Shown here: positions 1 through 11,890 of the stretch, piece after piece | How positions within the stretch are numbered: position 1 is the first letter of the stretch | Layout: each line of letters opens with the position of its first letter | NCBI GenBank assembly: GCA_033026295.1 | Contig: CM065171.1 | Coordinates: forward strand, 1,426,001-1,490,000 | Source of the DNA: Channa striata | Taxonomy: Eukaryota; Chordata; Actinopteri; Anabantiformes; Channidae | DNA: 64,000 nucleotides | Direction: 5' to 3' | The notes under the pieces: generated by a model | Databases searched by the model: none | The model's input: the letters and a program-made list of their open reading frames with translations, nothing else | What the model was told of the DNA's origin: nothing | Made by a program: the position numbers and the translations under genes

Positions 1-338
1 GCCAATAGGCTTCTTGATTTAGTCAAATTAATGACAGCTATAATGAGACTGCTTTATCATACTGTGTGAGCAAAGCACTTGAAATATGAAGATAAAATAT
101 TAACATCTACTGGAGTCTAAGCATATGCAAAGACGCCAAGAACACTACATCTGCTGCTTCACCCACTCTGAGAAGCAGGAGTTTCGTGGAAAGACAGCGT
201 ACGTTTTCAGTCCATCTGAGACTGCACCTTACTACAAGATCTTTCGAGCTGGACCTCACAGCCTGGATACTGTAAGAAGAATGCAATGGGCTGTTTGGTT
301 TTCCTACGTAACTCCTCCTGTGCATGAGCATGGGTGGC
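1..338. other. No recognisable feature
   Basis: Short frames are open on both strands (125-343 plus, 107-331 minus) but overlap each other and show no domain or codon pattern I recognise. Treated as non-coding. Confidence 0.5.
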
Positions 339-480
339 TGTGACCACCGGATCAGTGGTTTGATCCCGGTACCCCCTTGATACGTGTTGAAGTGTCCTTG
401 AGCAAGCCACTGGATCCCAAGTTGGTCCCGGTGGGCTAAATGAGCACCCTGTATGGCAGCTCATCTGCAGGGCAGTGTAA
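339..480 (+). repeat. Short dispersed repeat, tRNA-like/SINE-type
   Basis: Contains GGTTTGATCCC (a tRNA B-box-like string) followed by GAAGTGTCCTTGAGCAAG and TGTATGGCAGCTC. These are hallmarks of a very common fish short repeat that usually ends in GCGCTATATAAG. Related pieces occur here at 32159-32286, 32375-32497, 40693-40800 and 62746-62900. This copy lacks the usual 3' end. Confidence 0.6.
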
Positions 481-1449
481 AACAGTCAGAGCCACAAAAC
501 ATCTTTGAGTCTAACTGCTAATGAAGTCCTGGTAATAAATGACTACGGACATCTCTAATTAACCAAAACCCTCTGCTGAATCCAGTCCATATTTTCACTA
601 GCATCATACACAAGCTGCCTGAGGCCAAGACCTACTATTATGGAACACCGTGGTGTGGTGGTAATGAGGTTATGTAGCCCAGGTAGCTGGGCTCCAAGCA
701 GCAGTATTAATAGAAGCTCTCATACAGCTCATGTAACTGTCCTCAGGTGGCTGGAATCTCTACATTGTAGCGTGATTTAACACCGTGTCCACATAGAAGT
801 TAGACTCCTACTCTAACAATTTTACAAAATAGAATTCCACACATATAAATGCATTACAAACAGATCATCTCTTAGAATCCAAAGATAATCCAGGCTGAAG
901 GAAATACAGTTTTCTGTCTGAACCTCAGCAGATGCTTTGACCCCCCCCCCCGAGAGCTGCGTGTCCTTTTTTGCCATTGTTGGCTAATGCGCAGCATGCA
1001 GTCATCATCACTAATTGAATTGTACAAGAGAAAATACACGAGGGAAACGAGGGAATAAGGAAAAAGGGAAAAAGGAAGAGTTAAAATAACAGCACACGAA
1101 AATAGGCTTTCAGAGGAAGCCAGCACTTACTTACTATGGAGCCTACCAGAGAGACGGGGGTGGCAGTAGACTGAGGAAGGCACGAGAAGAAAAAGTGAAA
1201 AGAAAGAAATATGGTGCGATTGCTGCAGTGGTTTAGTATAACATACAATCTTTTTAGTACATTCTTTTATGAATAAAGATAATACATCAAACTAGTGGGA
1301 GTTGCTGTGTTACAACACCATATGTAAAGAATTTCATTTTAACTTTAAATGGGGAGACATGGACCACACGTTCCTTTGTGGAATCCGGTCTTGCCCAAAT
1401 GTTACTGCATTGAAACAGGAAGGCCACAGTGTTTAAGACAAAAAGTTGA
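481..1449. other. Unassigned non-coding DNA
   Basis: No repeat family or exon recognised. The only local oddity is a run of eleven C at 941-951. Confidence 0.5.
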
Positions 1450-1531
1450 GACTTAGTCTACTACTTAGGTTTTACCTGTCAAGACTATTTGTCAAACAAT
1501 GACAAAATATGATGACCAGCTGTCTATGGGA
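1450..1531 (+). repeat. 82-base perfect direct repeat, copy 1
   Basis: Identical over 82 bases to 1807-1888, 357 bases downstream. The 275 bases between the copies (1532-1806) are not repeated, so this is not a simple tandem duplication of a longer unit. Confidence 0.95.
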
Positions 1532-1806
1532 ACAAACAAGCAATAAAATCTGAGATAAGGAGAAAAACATTGTAAAGTAAATTTGTGGTTTCAGATTCAA
1601 CAAGGTGCTTGAAACAGATTTTTTGTAGATCCATGAAAAAATGCAGGTCCAGGTTGTTTTTTCCCAAAGATGGAAGGTGATTGATTCTGTTTTCAGCAGT
1701 AGTAGTTAAATTAACATGTGCACTGGAAACCAGTCTTTAACTTTGAATCATGGCATTATTTAGCTGTAGGTTGACTGGTCAAACAAAAATCTGGTCATAA
1801 AGAACA

Positions 1807-1888
1807 GACTTAGTCTACTACTTAGGTTTTACCTGTCAAGACTATTTGTCAAACAATGACAAAATATGATGACCAGCTGTCTATGGGA
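1807..1888 (+). repeat. 82-base perfect direct repeat, copy 2
   Basis: Second copy of 1450-1531. Its right edge coincides within a base or so with the point where the truncated Tc1-like element at 1889-2548 begins, suggesting one rearrangement produced both. Confidence 0.95.
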
Positions 1889-2548
1889 GAAGGGCAGTTT
1901 TATTACAGCACCAGCAGAGGCTGGAACCAGAGATTCAAGGATGGATCCTTTCATGCTGTTTACACAACATTAGGACTCCACTATCTTAATGTTACAGCAA
2001 AAACGGAGACTCATCAAACCAGCAACGTTTTCCATTCTGCTGTCTAATTTTAGTCAGCCTGTGAAAACTGTGGCCTCATTTTAAAAGACACAAATGGCAT
2101 CAGGTGTGGTCGTCTGCTGCTGCAGCCCATCTGCTTTTTTGTTGATGTGTCCCTTCAAGAGATGCATTGCGTGGGTAAATGATTGGTTATTTGAGTTACA
2201 GTCGCCTTTCTATCATCCTGAACGAGTCTGGCCATTCTCCTCTAACATCAATTCTGGCAACAGAAAGGCATTTTCTCCCAGAGAACCCTGGTAATAGTTG
2301 TGTGTGAAAATCCCAGTCGATGAGCAGTTTTTGAAACACTCAGACCAACCTGTCAGGCACCAACAACGATGACCCGTTAAAAGTCACATAAATTACCTTT
2401 TTCTTCCCTATGCCTGGTTTGAGTTTCAGCAGGTTATCTTGACCATGTCCACATGCCTAAATTGCTGCCCTATATATATATATAAATGATTTGATTTATT
2501 GCCTTATCAAGTAGATGTACCTAATAAAGTGGCCATTGAATAGACATT
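1889..2548 (-). mobile_element. Tc1-like element, 5' half only, decayed
   Basis: Near 2518-2535 the plus strand reads GTACCTAATAAAGTGGCC, the terminal repeat of a widespread fish Tc1-like family. Reading the minus strand inward, the sequence follows that family's transposase gene: the helix-turn-helix region (2240-2400), the stretch around the first catalytic aspartate (near 2000), and a degraded GGG-V motif near 1890. It then stops abruptly at the 82-base repeat. The remaining catalytic residues and the other terminal repeat are missing, and the frame has many stops. Family assignment is from memory of the consensus. Confidence 0.8.
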
Positions 2549-4930
2549 AGAGAGAGACAGAAAATGAGCGAGATTTCAAAGCCAGCAATGTATCTTTAGT
2601 GTATTCAGTGTCTTCAGGCATAAAGAAGGACAGAGAAGAACCTAACCTTAGATTCTTCGTGTATTCAATGATTTCTTCAGGGTTACCAGGAGTTACTCAA
2701 AAGAATCTATTTTGTTTTACACGACATTGAGAGTTTCATCCTTGTCTGCTTTAAATTAAGTTTAAGTTCAGTTAAACTGCAAACGTATTACACATTTTCA
2801 AAAGGATGATCGTGCTCCAATGCAACAGATTTCTTTTCATGGATGAAGGGCTGCATTTCAGTCATGGCACGTGAGGTGAAACAAGCGGAGTGAAAAAACT
2901 ATGCTCGAGAACCAAGTTCAACGCCAGAGTCCTGGTTAAGGTTAGTTTGGATTGTGGGTTTGTGTTAAAGCAAATGAACATGGAGCTTGCTTGTGCTGAG
3001 TAAATTTCTCGGGCCCACTGTGGACGAGGTCTCACCCTGCAAAAGGACTTAGCACAGAGGTTCAAAGGGGAGGTCAGTTAATTGGTCTGGCAGAGTTATC
3101 GGCAACCACCATCACCACACTCACATACTGCTCTTTGTTTAGTTGTAAGGAGATCCATCGACTCTCTGTACATTTAATACAACTCACCTTAAATGTTAGC
3201 ACAATTTGCGGATGGAAAGCAACAAAAATAAATCTGTTTCATGAGTCTAATCAGGAAGCTTGAAGCCTTTTATTATTCTTATTCTTGCACAGACTGATTA
3301 CAGCAGTAAGGTTGAGCTTAACATTCAATCAGGTCTTTTGAGCAGATGAGGATTATTACTTTCTATTTCATATATAATAAGTATAACTCCCAAGGGGTGA
3401 AGGTAAAACTGCCATTAGGACAGTTTGTCCCACCGGTACATAACATCTTACTCTCGTGTAGCAAAGGCATCCACTAATTAAAGCCTTGAGATGTTTTGAC
3501 CGTCTGGGGACCCTCCACCACTTTTTGCCTTGTAAGATCTTTGACAGAAAAGTTTTCAATTAATGAGATTTACATTTAAAATGGCAAAATAATTTGACTT
3601 TAATGAAAGCTGATGCCTCCGTGCATCACTAGTGTGTCAAATGTGCCAGTGCCACACGGCTTCTTCTTACAGACTGACACGAAGAAAAATAAACAGTGGG
3701 CAAAGTAGGAAAAGGCCGTCCAGAGCAGCTTCTGGATGATTGTGTGTTGTTTGGTGGCTGTGTAAAGTTGACGTAAGCTAATGTTATGTGAAATTGCATC
3801 GGGCCAGGCTGAAATGTATTTTCAAACCACACATCAGAGGAGTTTATGACTCAGTAAGGTGGAAAACTAGTTAAGGCCACATGAGTGCGAGCATCCCTAA
3901 CAGCTGACGACACTTAACGTTCTCATTTTAGTGTTATTTAATAATTGGTATTAACAAATGTAATAATTTCTGTCTTAAATTAAATTATTATCTTACATCT
4001 TTTCTACAAAAAACCCAAGACAACTATACATTCAAATGTAACAATTGCATTTGCATGAACATGTTGCGAACAGAGGCCTGACTCAGTAGCTCCTGATGAA
4101 AGCCAGGAATTGGACTGGAGTAATATTCAAGGTGCACACACACCCAACAATGGCACATTCATTTTGATTTGTCACGAGTTTACAGTAAGTCCTGGAACTT
4201 ACACAGTCACAGTTGGTCTGAGCAAATGATTTACATTTTACTTGGAAATAGTAACAATCAACCTAATCATCATTTGGATGATATGTTGAGCTTTATATGG
4301 TATTTATTTGATTAAACAATTGGTTTGAGGCTATAGTTTGTCATTAATCATGCCACAACTTCAAAACACTCACCTACCATCAACATCAAGTTTGGACGCT
4401 GCAGTGCTTTACTTTACTTTTTCGTTTTACAGTTCTGGGCCACACCGCCTATGTCCCACAGAGGCACAACTATCAAAAGGTAGAAAGTAATAGGCTTTGA
4501 TGATATAATGATTTCATTAGGAGATACAGGCTAAAATGTTTTTTTCCCTGCGGAAAGCAAAGCTCTACCAATGAAGTCTAATGGCCTGTTGCCCAGGTAA
4601 CTTAAGCCAATACTTGTGGATTTCCTTGATTCTGTGTAACCTTGCAATTTTGTGCTTTTCTTTCTGCAAATTTGACCTACACTCTGTCCTGTCCCTGAAC
4701 ACTTCACACGCAGAGCTGCGGACGAGAGCTTGCTAACACACTGTGGAGTCACTTCCTTCAAGTAAAAGCTTCACAAAAATCATAGGTCGACTTACAACAA
4801 GAAGAGAAGAAATGGTGGATTTCCATGATATTGGGTATATGCGGCTGTCAGAACAAATACTACTTTGCAGGACGATACAGGGACTACCAGGGCAGACTGG
4901 GTATCAACAGAAAGGCCCTGCACAAACACC

Positions 4931-4935
<5 letters not shown>
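2549..4935. other. Unassigned non-coding DNA
   Basis: No exon, RNA gene or repeat family recognised. Frames here are under about 80 codons and lack domain features. Confidence 0.45.

Positions 4936-4961
<26 letters not shown>
4936..4961. repeat. (TA)n microsatellite
   Basis: Thirteen uninterrupted TA units. Confidence 0.95.
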
Positions 4962-7900
4962 CTGTATATAAATAGTGCCCTAGATTAAAATGTGTGAGGA
5001 AATCATTTGCATATAAACCGATTCACAGTCTGTGGCCTCTTTTAACGAGTTACAATACAAAACATTACAGCTTCAGTCAACGTACTGTTGAAACCTTCAT
5101 CTCACATTAAAACTCATGTCCACTCATGCAACTTTTTACTTCAATTTTAGTCATATAATTGTAATACACTAGTAGTAGCAGAACTATAAACAAGTGTAGC
5201 TTTATTTCAGAACTGCACACAATTGCAGTAAATGTGCTGGTCCAGTTTGTGTGAGGTGAGACGAGGAAAAGTCAAAGTAAATGTGTAAACTGATGCAGCT
5301 TAATAATAAATCAATGAAGTAAAACATGTGCAACAAAATGTAACCAACAGAAGCTGGATCTCCGGTGGGAGGTTCTGAGAAAGGTCAGCAGAATTAAAAC
5401 TTCAAAATAGCTGTGCTGGACTTCATACCGCTCCACGTTCCCTACTGTATATTTGTTTCTAAAATGGTGCCAATATTTTATCGTCACCATGAATCGCAGC
5501 AGAAGCAGACAACAAATAAACTGTCTTAACAGATGGAGGAGAGGGGTGGCTCGGTTCGCCGAGCCAACCGGACTACTGCTAAAACACTCAGTGTGTCCTT
5601 GTGTCGTCGTGCCAGTCGCTAGGCGAGGTTCCCCTGTCCTCAGAGCATCTAGTTTTAAACACAACACTGCGTAACCATGGTTTCTGGAAAAGGTAGTGGA
5701 GTGGCCAGATGAGGTGGAAAAGTAATGAGGAGATGGAAGCGGAACCAAGTGGAGCTCCCAGGTGTAAAGACTACTGTCCCTTGTTCTGTGTGACTAAATG
5801 AAATGTCTAGCAGCCATTTTGATCCTGCCCTGTGAAAATGCCTTAAATATTTTATGGTATCTATTATAAGAACAGAAGAGTTGATAAAACAAAGCAATGA
5901 TACCTAAATTGTTGAAAACCTATGTGATAGAACATAGTAGGGGAATAACATTTTGAATACTGAAATGGACAAAAAGTGTTGGTGTTCCTGAGCCCATGCA
6001 GCAACTTCCAACTCAGAGTCGTGTCTGTTTTAAACGCCAGAACACATGAAGGGACATTGTGTCACAGTCCCAGTTCTGAGTAGTTGGCAGATACGGAAGT
6101 AGGCCTGACCTGTGATGATATCATGAGCCAATGCTGATCGGGACATCAGGTGGGCGTCATGGCAGACTGATTAGTGTGGGAGGGCAGCACAGTCGTGTCT
6201 GTTGATGTTAAAATCCCATTAATGTGTCAGTCACCCATTAATGTGATAGTTAAACAAAATAAATGTCATAGTGTTGATGTGTGTTTATAACGTGGCCTAA
6301 ACGTCTCAAATGTTCCATCACTGTAATGGCTTCCAGTAGGAGTTGCCCATCGATAACCTATGTATTGTAGCCTATGTAATGTATTGTAGCCTTTATGATA
6401 TTGAAGAATGCTGAAATGTTGAATCTTACTTAATAAGTAGATTATTTTTTACACTACTCTTGTTCTTGATAACTTTCCAACTTTCCTTTCCTTTAAAATA
6501 AAAGTGAAACTAAAATACACTAAGACAAAAAAGAAGAACAAAGAGTCCATAAAAACGAAAGTAAACGGAAACAATAAAAATGACTGGTGAAGGTAAATTA
6601 ATAAAAAACATGTTATCCGAATAAAAAGTGTTCAAAATGTAAAATTATAATTGGGCCAAACTGGGGACAGAAGCATGGCGACACCCACGGAGGAAACTTG
6701 GACACAGCTGTATAATATTTTAGATAGAGAAATATTGACGTTCCATTGTCTTTATTCATTCTTTATTTGTGGGGATTTGCTCGCTCATCTAAACAATTTT
6801 CACAGAACTGATCCAAGAAATATCTGATCAGGTTCAACTGCTTCTGTAAGTGGAATATTATCCACTTACATCTTGTAGTTAAAGCCGAGCTCCTCAGAGC
6901 TGGTTTGGTTTTGCAGCTACGTTGTCAACTTACCACCTGAAGAAGAAGAAATGTTCACATTTGTTTCTGTTCTTAATGAAGTAGTTGATAAGAAATGAGG
7001 ATCATTCCTACACTATCTGCTTATCAAATTTAATTGGGGGGAAAGCAGATTTGAGACACAAATAGTTTGTGTCTTAGTGTGTGATTCACAGTGACATGAC
7101 TGTTTTACACTTCCCCATAAGAAAGTGCCTGATGCAGCTGTAAAACTGACAGCTAAATGTAGTTTCTGAAATCTGTGGGCAATTCTGACAGCATTACAGC
7201 TCTAACTGAGAACAGACAGAGCCGCATGTTGTCAGGGGACACATCTGCAGGGAAGACGGGCAGGTTTCCTCACTGCATGTCAGCGAATAAATCAAAGCTG
7301 GAGTCAACTGATGTCCTCCTGCTGCTGACAAAATATCACCACATCCATCTCCATCGCAGTGTCTCAGCAGCCCCTGGATGACACGGAACTCGCCTGTGTG
7401 TGTGATTACACACACACGCAGTGATGTATCTGTACTTGTCGGTGACAACATGGCCAGGCTTGTGTTTACCAGACCTCATCTTTAAAGCAAACCGTTTAGA
7501 AACACCTACAATCTAATCTTTGCTTAAATTAAAGGTTTAGTTAATTTTTTATGAATTTGGAATTTACATAAACATGCAACTAATGTGAAAATGCAATTGC
7601 TAAATAACCTTTTATAATGAAGCCCCTCATAGAGACAACTTCATTTATGCACTTGGTTAGGAGATTTTGTTCGGGTTCAATAAAAAACAGATCTACAGTG
7701 TTTTTTACTGCTCGTGGTTGAGGCTAGTGGACGGTTTGCAGGGCGACACTGCCTGCAGTATGAGCTGGACCTCAGAACTACACAGACGGGTGCAAACTGC
7801 AGCAGAATTAGTCCGGCCATCAGTCTAAGTCTCTTCTCACCCAGAAAACTGACTATTTAGACGCCACTTCCAAAGTAGGAGACTGGGCTATCGCCTTCTT

Positions 7901-10900
7901 CCTGCTACCTCACACCAAATGATAACTTCCTGAAGATAGAAGGCACCTTGTCTCTCTTGTGATTCACAGTCGGTTTCAATATCCCAAAAATAATGTCTCC
8001 TGTAAATCTGTAGGACCAGTATCGATCCAGGCATATTTTAAAAGATCAGTAATTGCTAAATACTAAAGTCAATAACTCATTGACTGAACTTCTTGTTTAT
8101 TGCAATAGGTTTCAGCTGTCACTGAAGAACTTGTACTAACTTATGCAACTTGCATAAAAGACATACTGTAGTGATAGAAAATCGAGCAGAGGGATACAGT
8201 CTAACCCCAGAGTATCCTGAGACACCTGTGCATCAGAGACAGAATTAGCTTTTTAATTAGCCCGCCAGCTATGGGACTGTATGATGCATATGTGTTGTGA
8301 CTTAATGCCAAATTTAGAAAAACTGAACTAAAAGCCCAGGTATTATAATAAAGAACTTAATTAAACTGAATCAAACATTTTGTGACGTTATTCTTTAATT
8401 ACTTTAATTTAATTACCACAGTCACAGCAGAAAGTTAATCTAAACACCAACATTCAGAGTTGGGTAGTTCAACTGAGTCTCATACAATCCGAAGGAGGCT
8501 CCGTGGAAATATCACCCTACTGGCTGATGATGCACCAGACCTTTGTTATCACCAAACTGCAGAAACACGCAGTTAGTGAATCTGTGTACATATTTTTTTA
8601 GATATGCAATAAACAACCTTGAATTCCAGGACGATATTTCAACATATCAGATCTAAAAATAATCAGCCTGGCGACGGAAGGGGGTGTTTATTAAAAGCAG
8701 GCAGAGGCATCCCAGAGTGTTCCTGAAGGGCCAGAGGGAAAGCAGCTGTGGCCCCTGGCTCTTTCATCTAAAAGGAAAAGTAAGTAAGGTATTTGACACA
8801 CAGACACACACCGCTTAGAGTGACATTTAGCCATGGTAAGGGTTATTCTTATCCCCGTGGACTCCCTGTGGGCTTGAATAACCTCTCCAAAAACAGCACG
8901 CTGCTTCAGCCTGCATTTACATTTGAGATGTGTATTTCTATGAATCTGTGCATGTTTGAAACTTCCAAAGTGTCCGCGGGGTTGTTTCAACGGCATGTCT
9001 ACGACCCACAAAGTCAAAGGGGTAAAAGAAAAAGCCGGGATTCAGAAGGGACTCAATTTGTCGTAATCATCCACACGGGACACAGACAGTGACTAACTGG
9101 GAAAGGTATTTTTAATGGGAAGAGTGTGACAGTGTGTTGGCCTTTTTGTAGAGCCCACGTGACAACACAGAGACGACAATGAGGACAACAGCTGTAAGCA
9201 CATTTCCCTGCGCTGCCGAAAGATTCCACGAAACTCAGAAGAGACAAAATCAGGAGAGAACGGTATCTTCAGTGCACATTCTGCAGGAGCTTGGCAAAGT
9301 TTCCCCACTGCAACTTAAAATTCAACTGACGTTTGTCCCATTTTCTAAATATGTATGTGATTCCAGAATAATGCTACTCTCATCACTGATTTCAAAATAC
9401 TAAGTTGGGCAAGTACATAGCAGGAGTGAGGAGAAACGTCCTTAATATCAAACAGTGCATAACCCCCCAGCAGTGGGAGCTGTTTGTGACTCGCATTTAG
9501 CATTTGGGACAAACTACTTAATTCACTCCACTTTCTAAAACCTTGGGACTTTACAAGAAAACAGGGTCATTTACAGTGTAACAGTTAGATTTATGTACAT
9601 GTCCCTGAGGAGCTTGAAGGACAATGTTCAAATAAAAAGGATTTCATGCAGCTGCTTTTAACTAAGACCTACAACCACGTGACCCTGCACAGCTTTTGTC
9701 CAGTCTTAATGAACTTGGGGATTTACAGTCTCCTCCAAAGTATTAATAATAACCATTTAATTTATTAGTATTTGCTGTACACTGACACTTGAGTTTAGGG
9801 TTCAGCATTTAGTTAACTGGTATTTTCAACCTTCACATGTTAAATAACAAACATGAATTACATGAAATATACACTTATTAATTCCTTAAGCTCTATTGCA
9901 TTTGAGTGGGATGCAAACAACCAACTGACCTACTTGGGCCCCGTGGCGAGCCACCACCCCACAGAGCTCTTGCTAACAGGTCATTTCGTTGGACTTTTTT
10001 AAGCAGAAGAGACCAAGTGATGCTGACTAAGTTACTATATGAGATGACAGACAAGCATTATATTAATATTATTTCCAGAATCCAAAGTTTTATGCATGCC
10101 TGCATGAGACGGCCTAAATTCACAAAGAAGGACTTCCATCGGAGACAGGTTGTGATTGGAAACGGTGAACAAACCAAACATTTGTGCTTTCACTGTGTAA
10201 ATGTTTGCAGTTCAACCACAGCGATGATGGTGTCATCCCATCACAGCACATAAATCAGACAGGTGATCTATCTGCAGAATACAAAGGAGACAGGTGACGC
10301 ATCCCCATCGTTCCAGAGAGCAAACACGAAGAAGACGTCTGCTTCTACCTGTTTTAGATGTTCAACGACTTGTCAGAGTTCTTGTAGCCCATCCCCTGAC
10401 TTTTGGATACTTTTCGTGCAGTTGTCTGGGGCTGTCTTTGTCTCCGTGCTGTCTTTTTTTTCCTGTACCTCACTGAACATTCTTCATTTTCTTCACGAGG
10501 CCATTTCTCCACACTACTTTGTTCTAACCGCTTCCTTGTTTTCTAAGTATTTTCATTTTAGAGCTACATGTCTCCATGCCTTGACTTGCTAAAATCGTAT
10601 TTACCATTTAAATAATCTAATGCGATGAACAGCAGTCACATGACCAATGCAACAGGATTGCTTTTCCTGGCTCCTGGCATCACCAACACACAGGTACAAA
10701 TGAAAAGAACACAGGACTCTTTCATTGAATTTGTTGAACGCCGAGCTTTGGTGGCAGGACGCAGCACTGAGATAAAGCAGTTGTACTGTGACCTTTTTTA
10801 AAAACAAAAAGTGGCTTTTCCCGGGAGGGGGCAACGCAGCGTGAAATCTATGCATTGGACCTTTTTGTTACACACACCAAGCTAATCCACTTAACCCCCT

Positions 10901-11514
10901 CTCCTTCTACCCCACCGTAATAAAAGTCACTGGCTGATTGAGGGTCTGTGTGTGTAAAGTCACATCTCAACCGTCCTTTCAGTTACTGTGGTTACAGCAG
11001 AAGTGTCCTAGTCTATGCCTGGACAGAAAAAGACGGAGGGGACAGAGAGAAGCCGTTTACATCCACTGGCTCGCTTTTTTGGCTCCCCGTGCAAGTGGCA
11101 GGGGGACTAAACGACTGGTGCTGTAACCCAGGGTCAAAAGAGAATGGAGCAGAAAGGAAGGAGCGAGAAAAGTGACGGTCACAAGGGTTTCAGCTGGATA
11201 AACGAGGCTGGTGTTATTTGCCCCGTGAAGGATTTAAATGTGCAGTGCTTCCACAAACCCCGACACACCAATTAAACCCCATTAGTTATATGTAACAATG
11301 CAGTTGTACCCAGGCCACTGATATCAGATATCGTCAGTAAACGATCAAAAATACTTATACAGAGCACTTGCCACTGTGCCATGGCACAGTTCACCAAATA
11401 GGTAGACAACTTTCTGTTTCCATCCCCACCCCTGGACCTGCTTACGTCAAAGCCAGACTGCTGTCTCTCAAAGTTCTCAGCACAGTGAAAGAAGTTAAAA
11501 GCTAATGTCTAAGT
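4962..11514. other. Unassigned non-coding DNA, 6.5 kb
   Basis: The longest frame is 145 codons on the minus strand (5311-5748). It has no recognisable domain and overlaps frames on the other strand. A TG/CA inverted repeat with a 4-base loop lies at 7396-7417. Phrases near 5980-6060 faintly resemble fish transposon consensus sequence, but too weakly to call. Confidence 0.4.
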
Positions 11515-11890
11515 CAAAAGCGCCCTCATCAACAGCATCATTAATCACTCTCTCCAGAGTGACCAAGTCCTAACGTCATTAAAAACTGCAATAATCAGAA
11601 GTTAAAGCAAACTATTGTCCAGTCTCCAACCTTCTGTACCTGTCAAACGTCCTAGAAAAGGCTGTCTCAGACGAGCTTGGCTTTTTAATCTAACTTCTGG
11701 CCCTCTCAGGCTTCATTCCGTCATCTGTGGAGTCCCACCGTGGTTGGTTCTTGGGCCGACCCTTTTCAACATCTACATGCTGCCACTGGGCCATGTCCTG
11801 GCAAGCGTGGAGTCTCATTCCACTGCTATGCTGATGATACTGTTAGATACATATATAATAGATACCTGTATCTGAGATTGAACCCAAATT
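11515..11890 (+). mobile_element. L2-like LINE reverse-transcriptase fragment
   Basis: Conceptual translation in shifting frames gives the order typical of L2-clade fish LINEs. First comes a degraded PVSNL-LSNVLEKA stretch (about 11620-11670), then GVPPWLVLGPTLF-IYMLPLG (11729-11800, matching the usual GVPQGSVLGP motif), then HCYADDT with the polymerase YADD box at 11827-11838. At least one frameshift separates the last two. Both ends are cut off, so this is a dead internal fragment of a non-LTR retrotransposon. Confidence 0.85.

Noticed and set aside
356..366. tRNA gene, because of a B-box-like GGTTTGATCCC
   Set aside because: No cloverleaf or A box at the right distance; it is part of a dispersed short repeat.
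5311..5748. 145-codon minus-strand frame
   Set aside because: No recognisable domain, overlapped by frames on the plus strand, and composition like random translation.
5975..6070. Fragment of another DNA transposon
   Set aside because: Only a vague resemblance to remembered consensus text over a short stretch; not enough to call.
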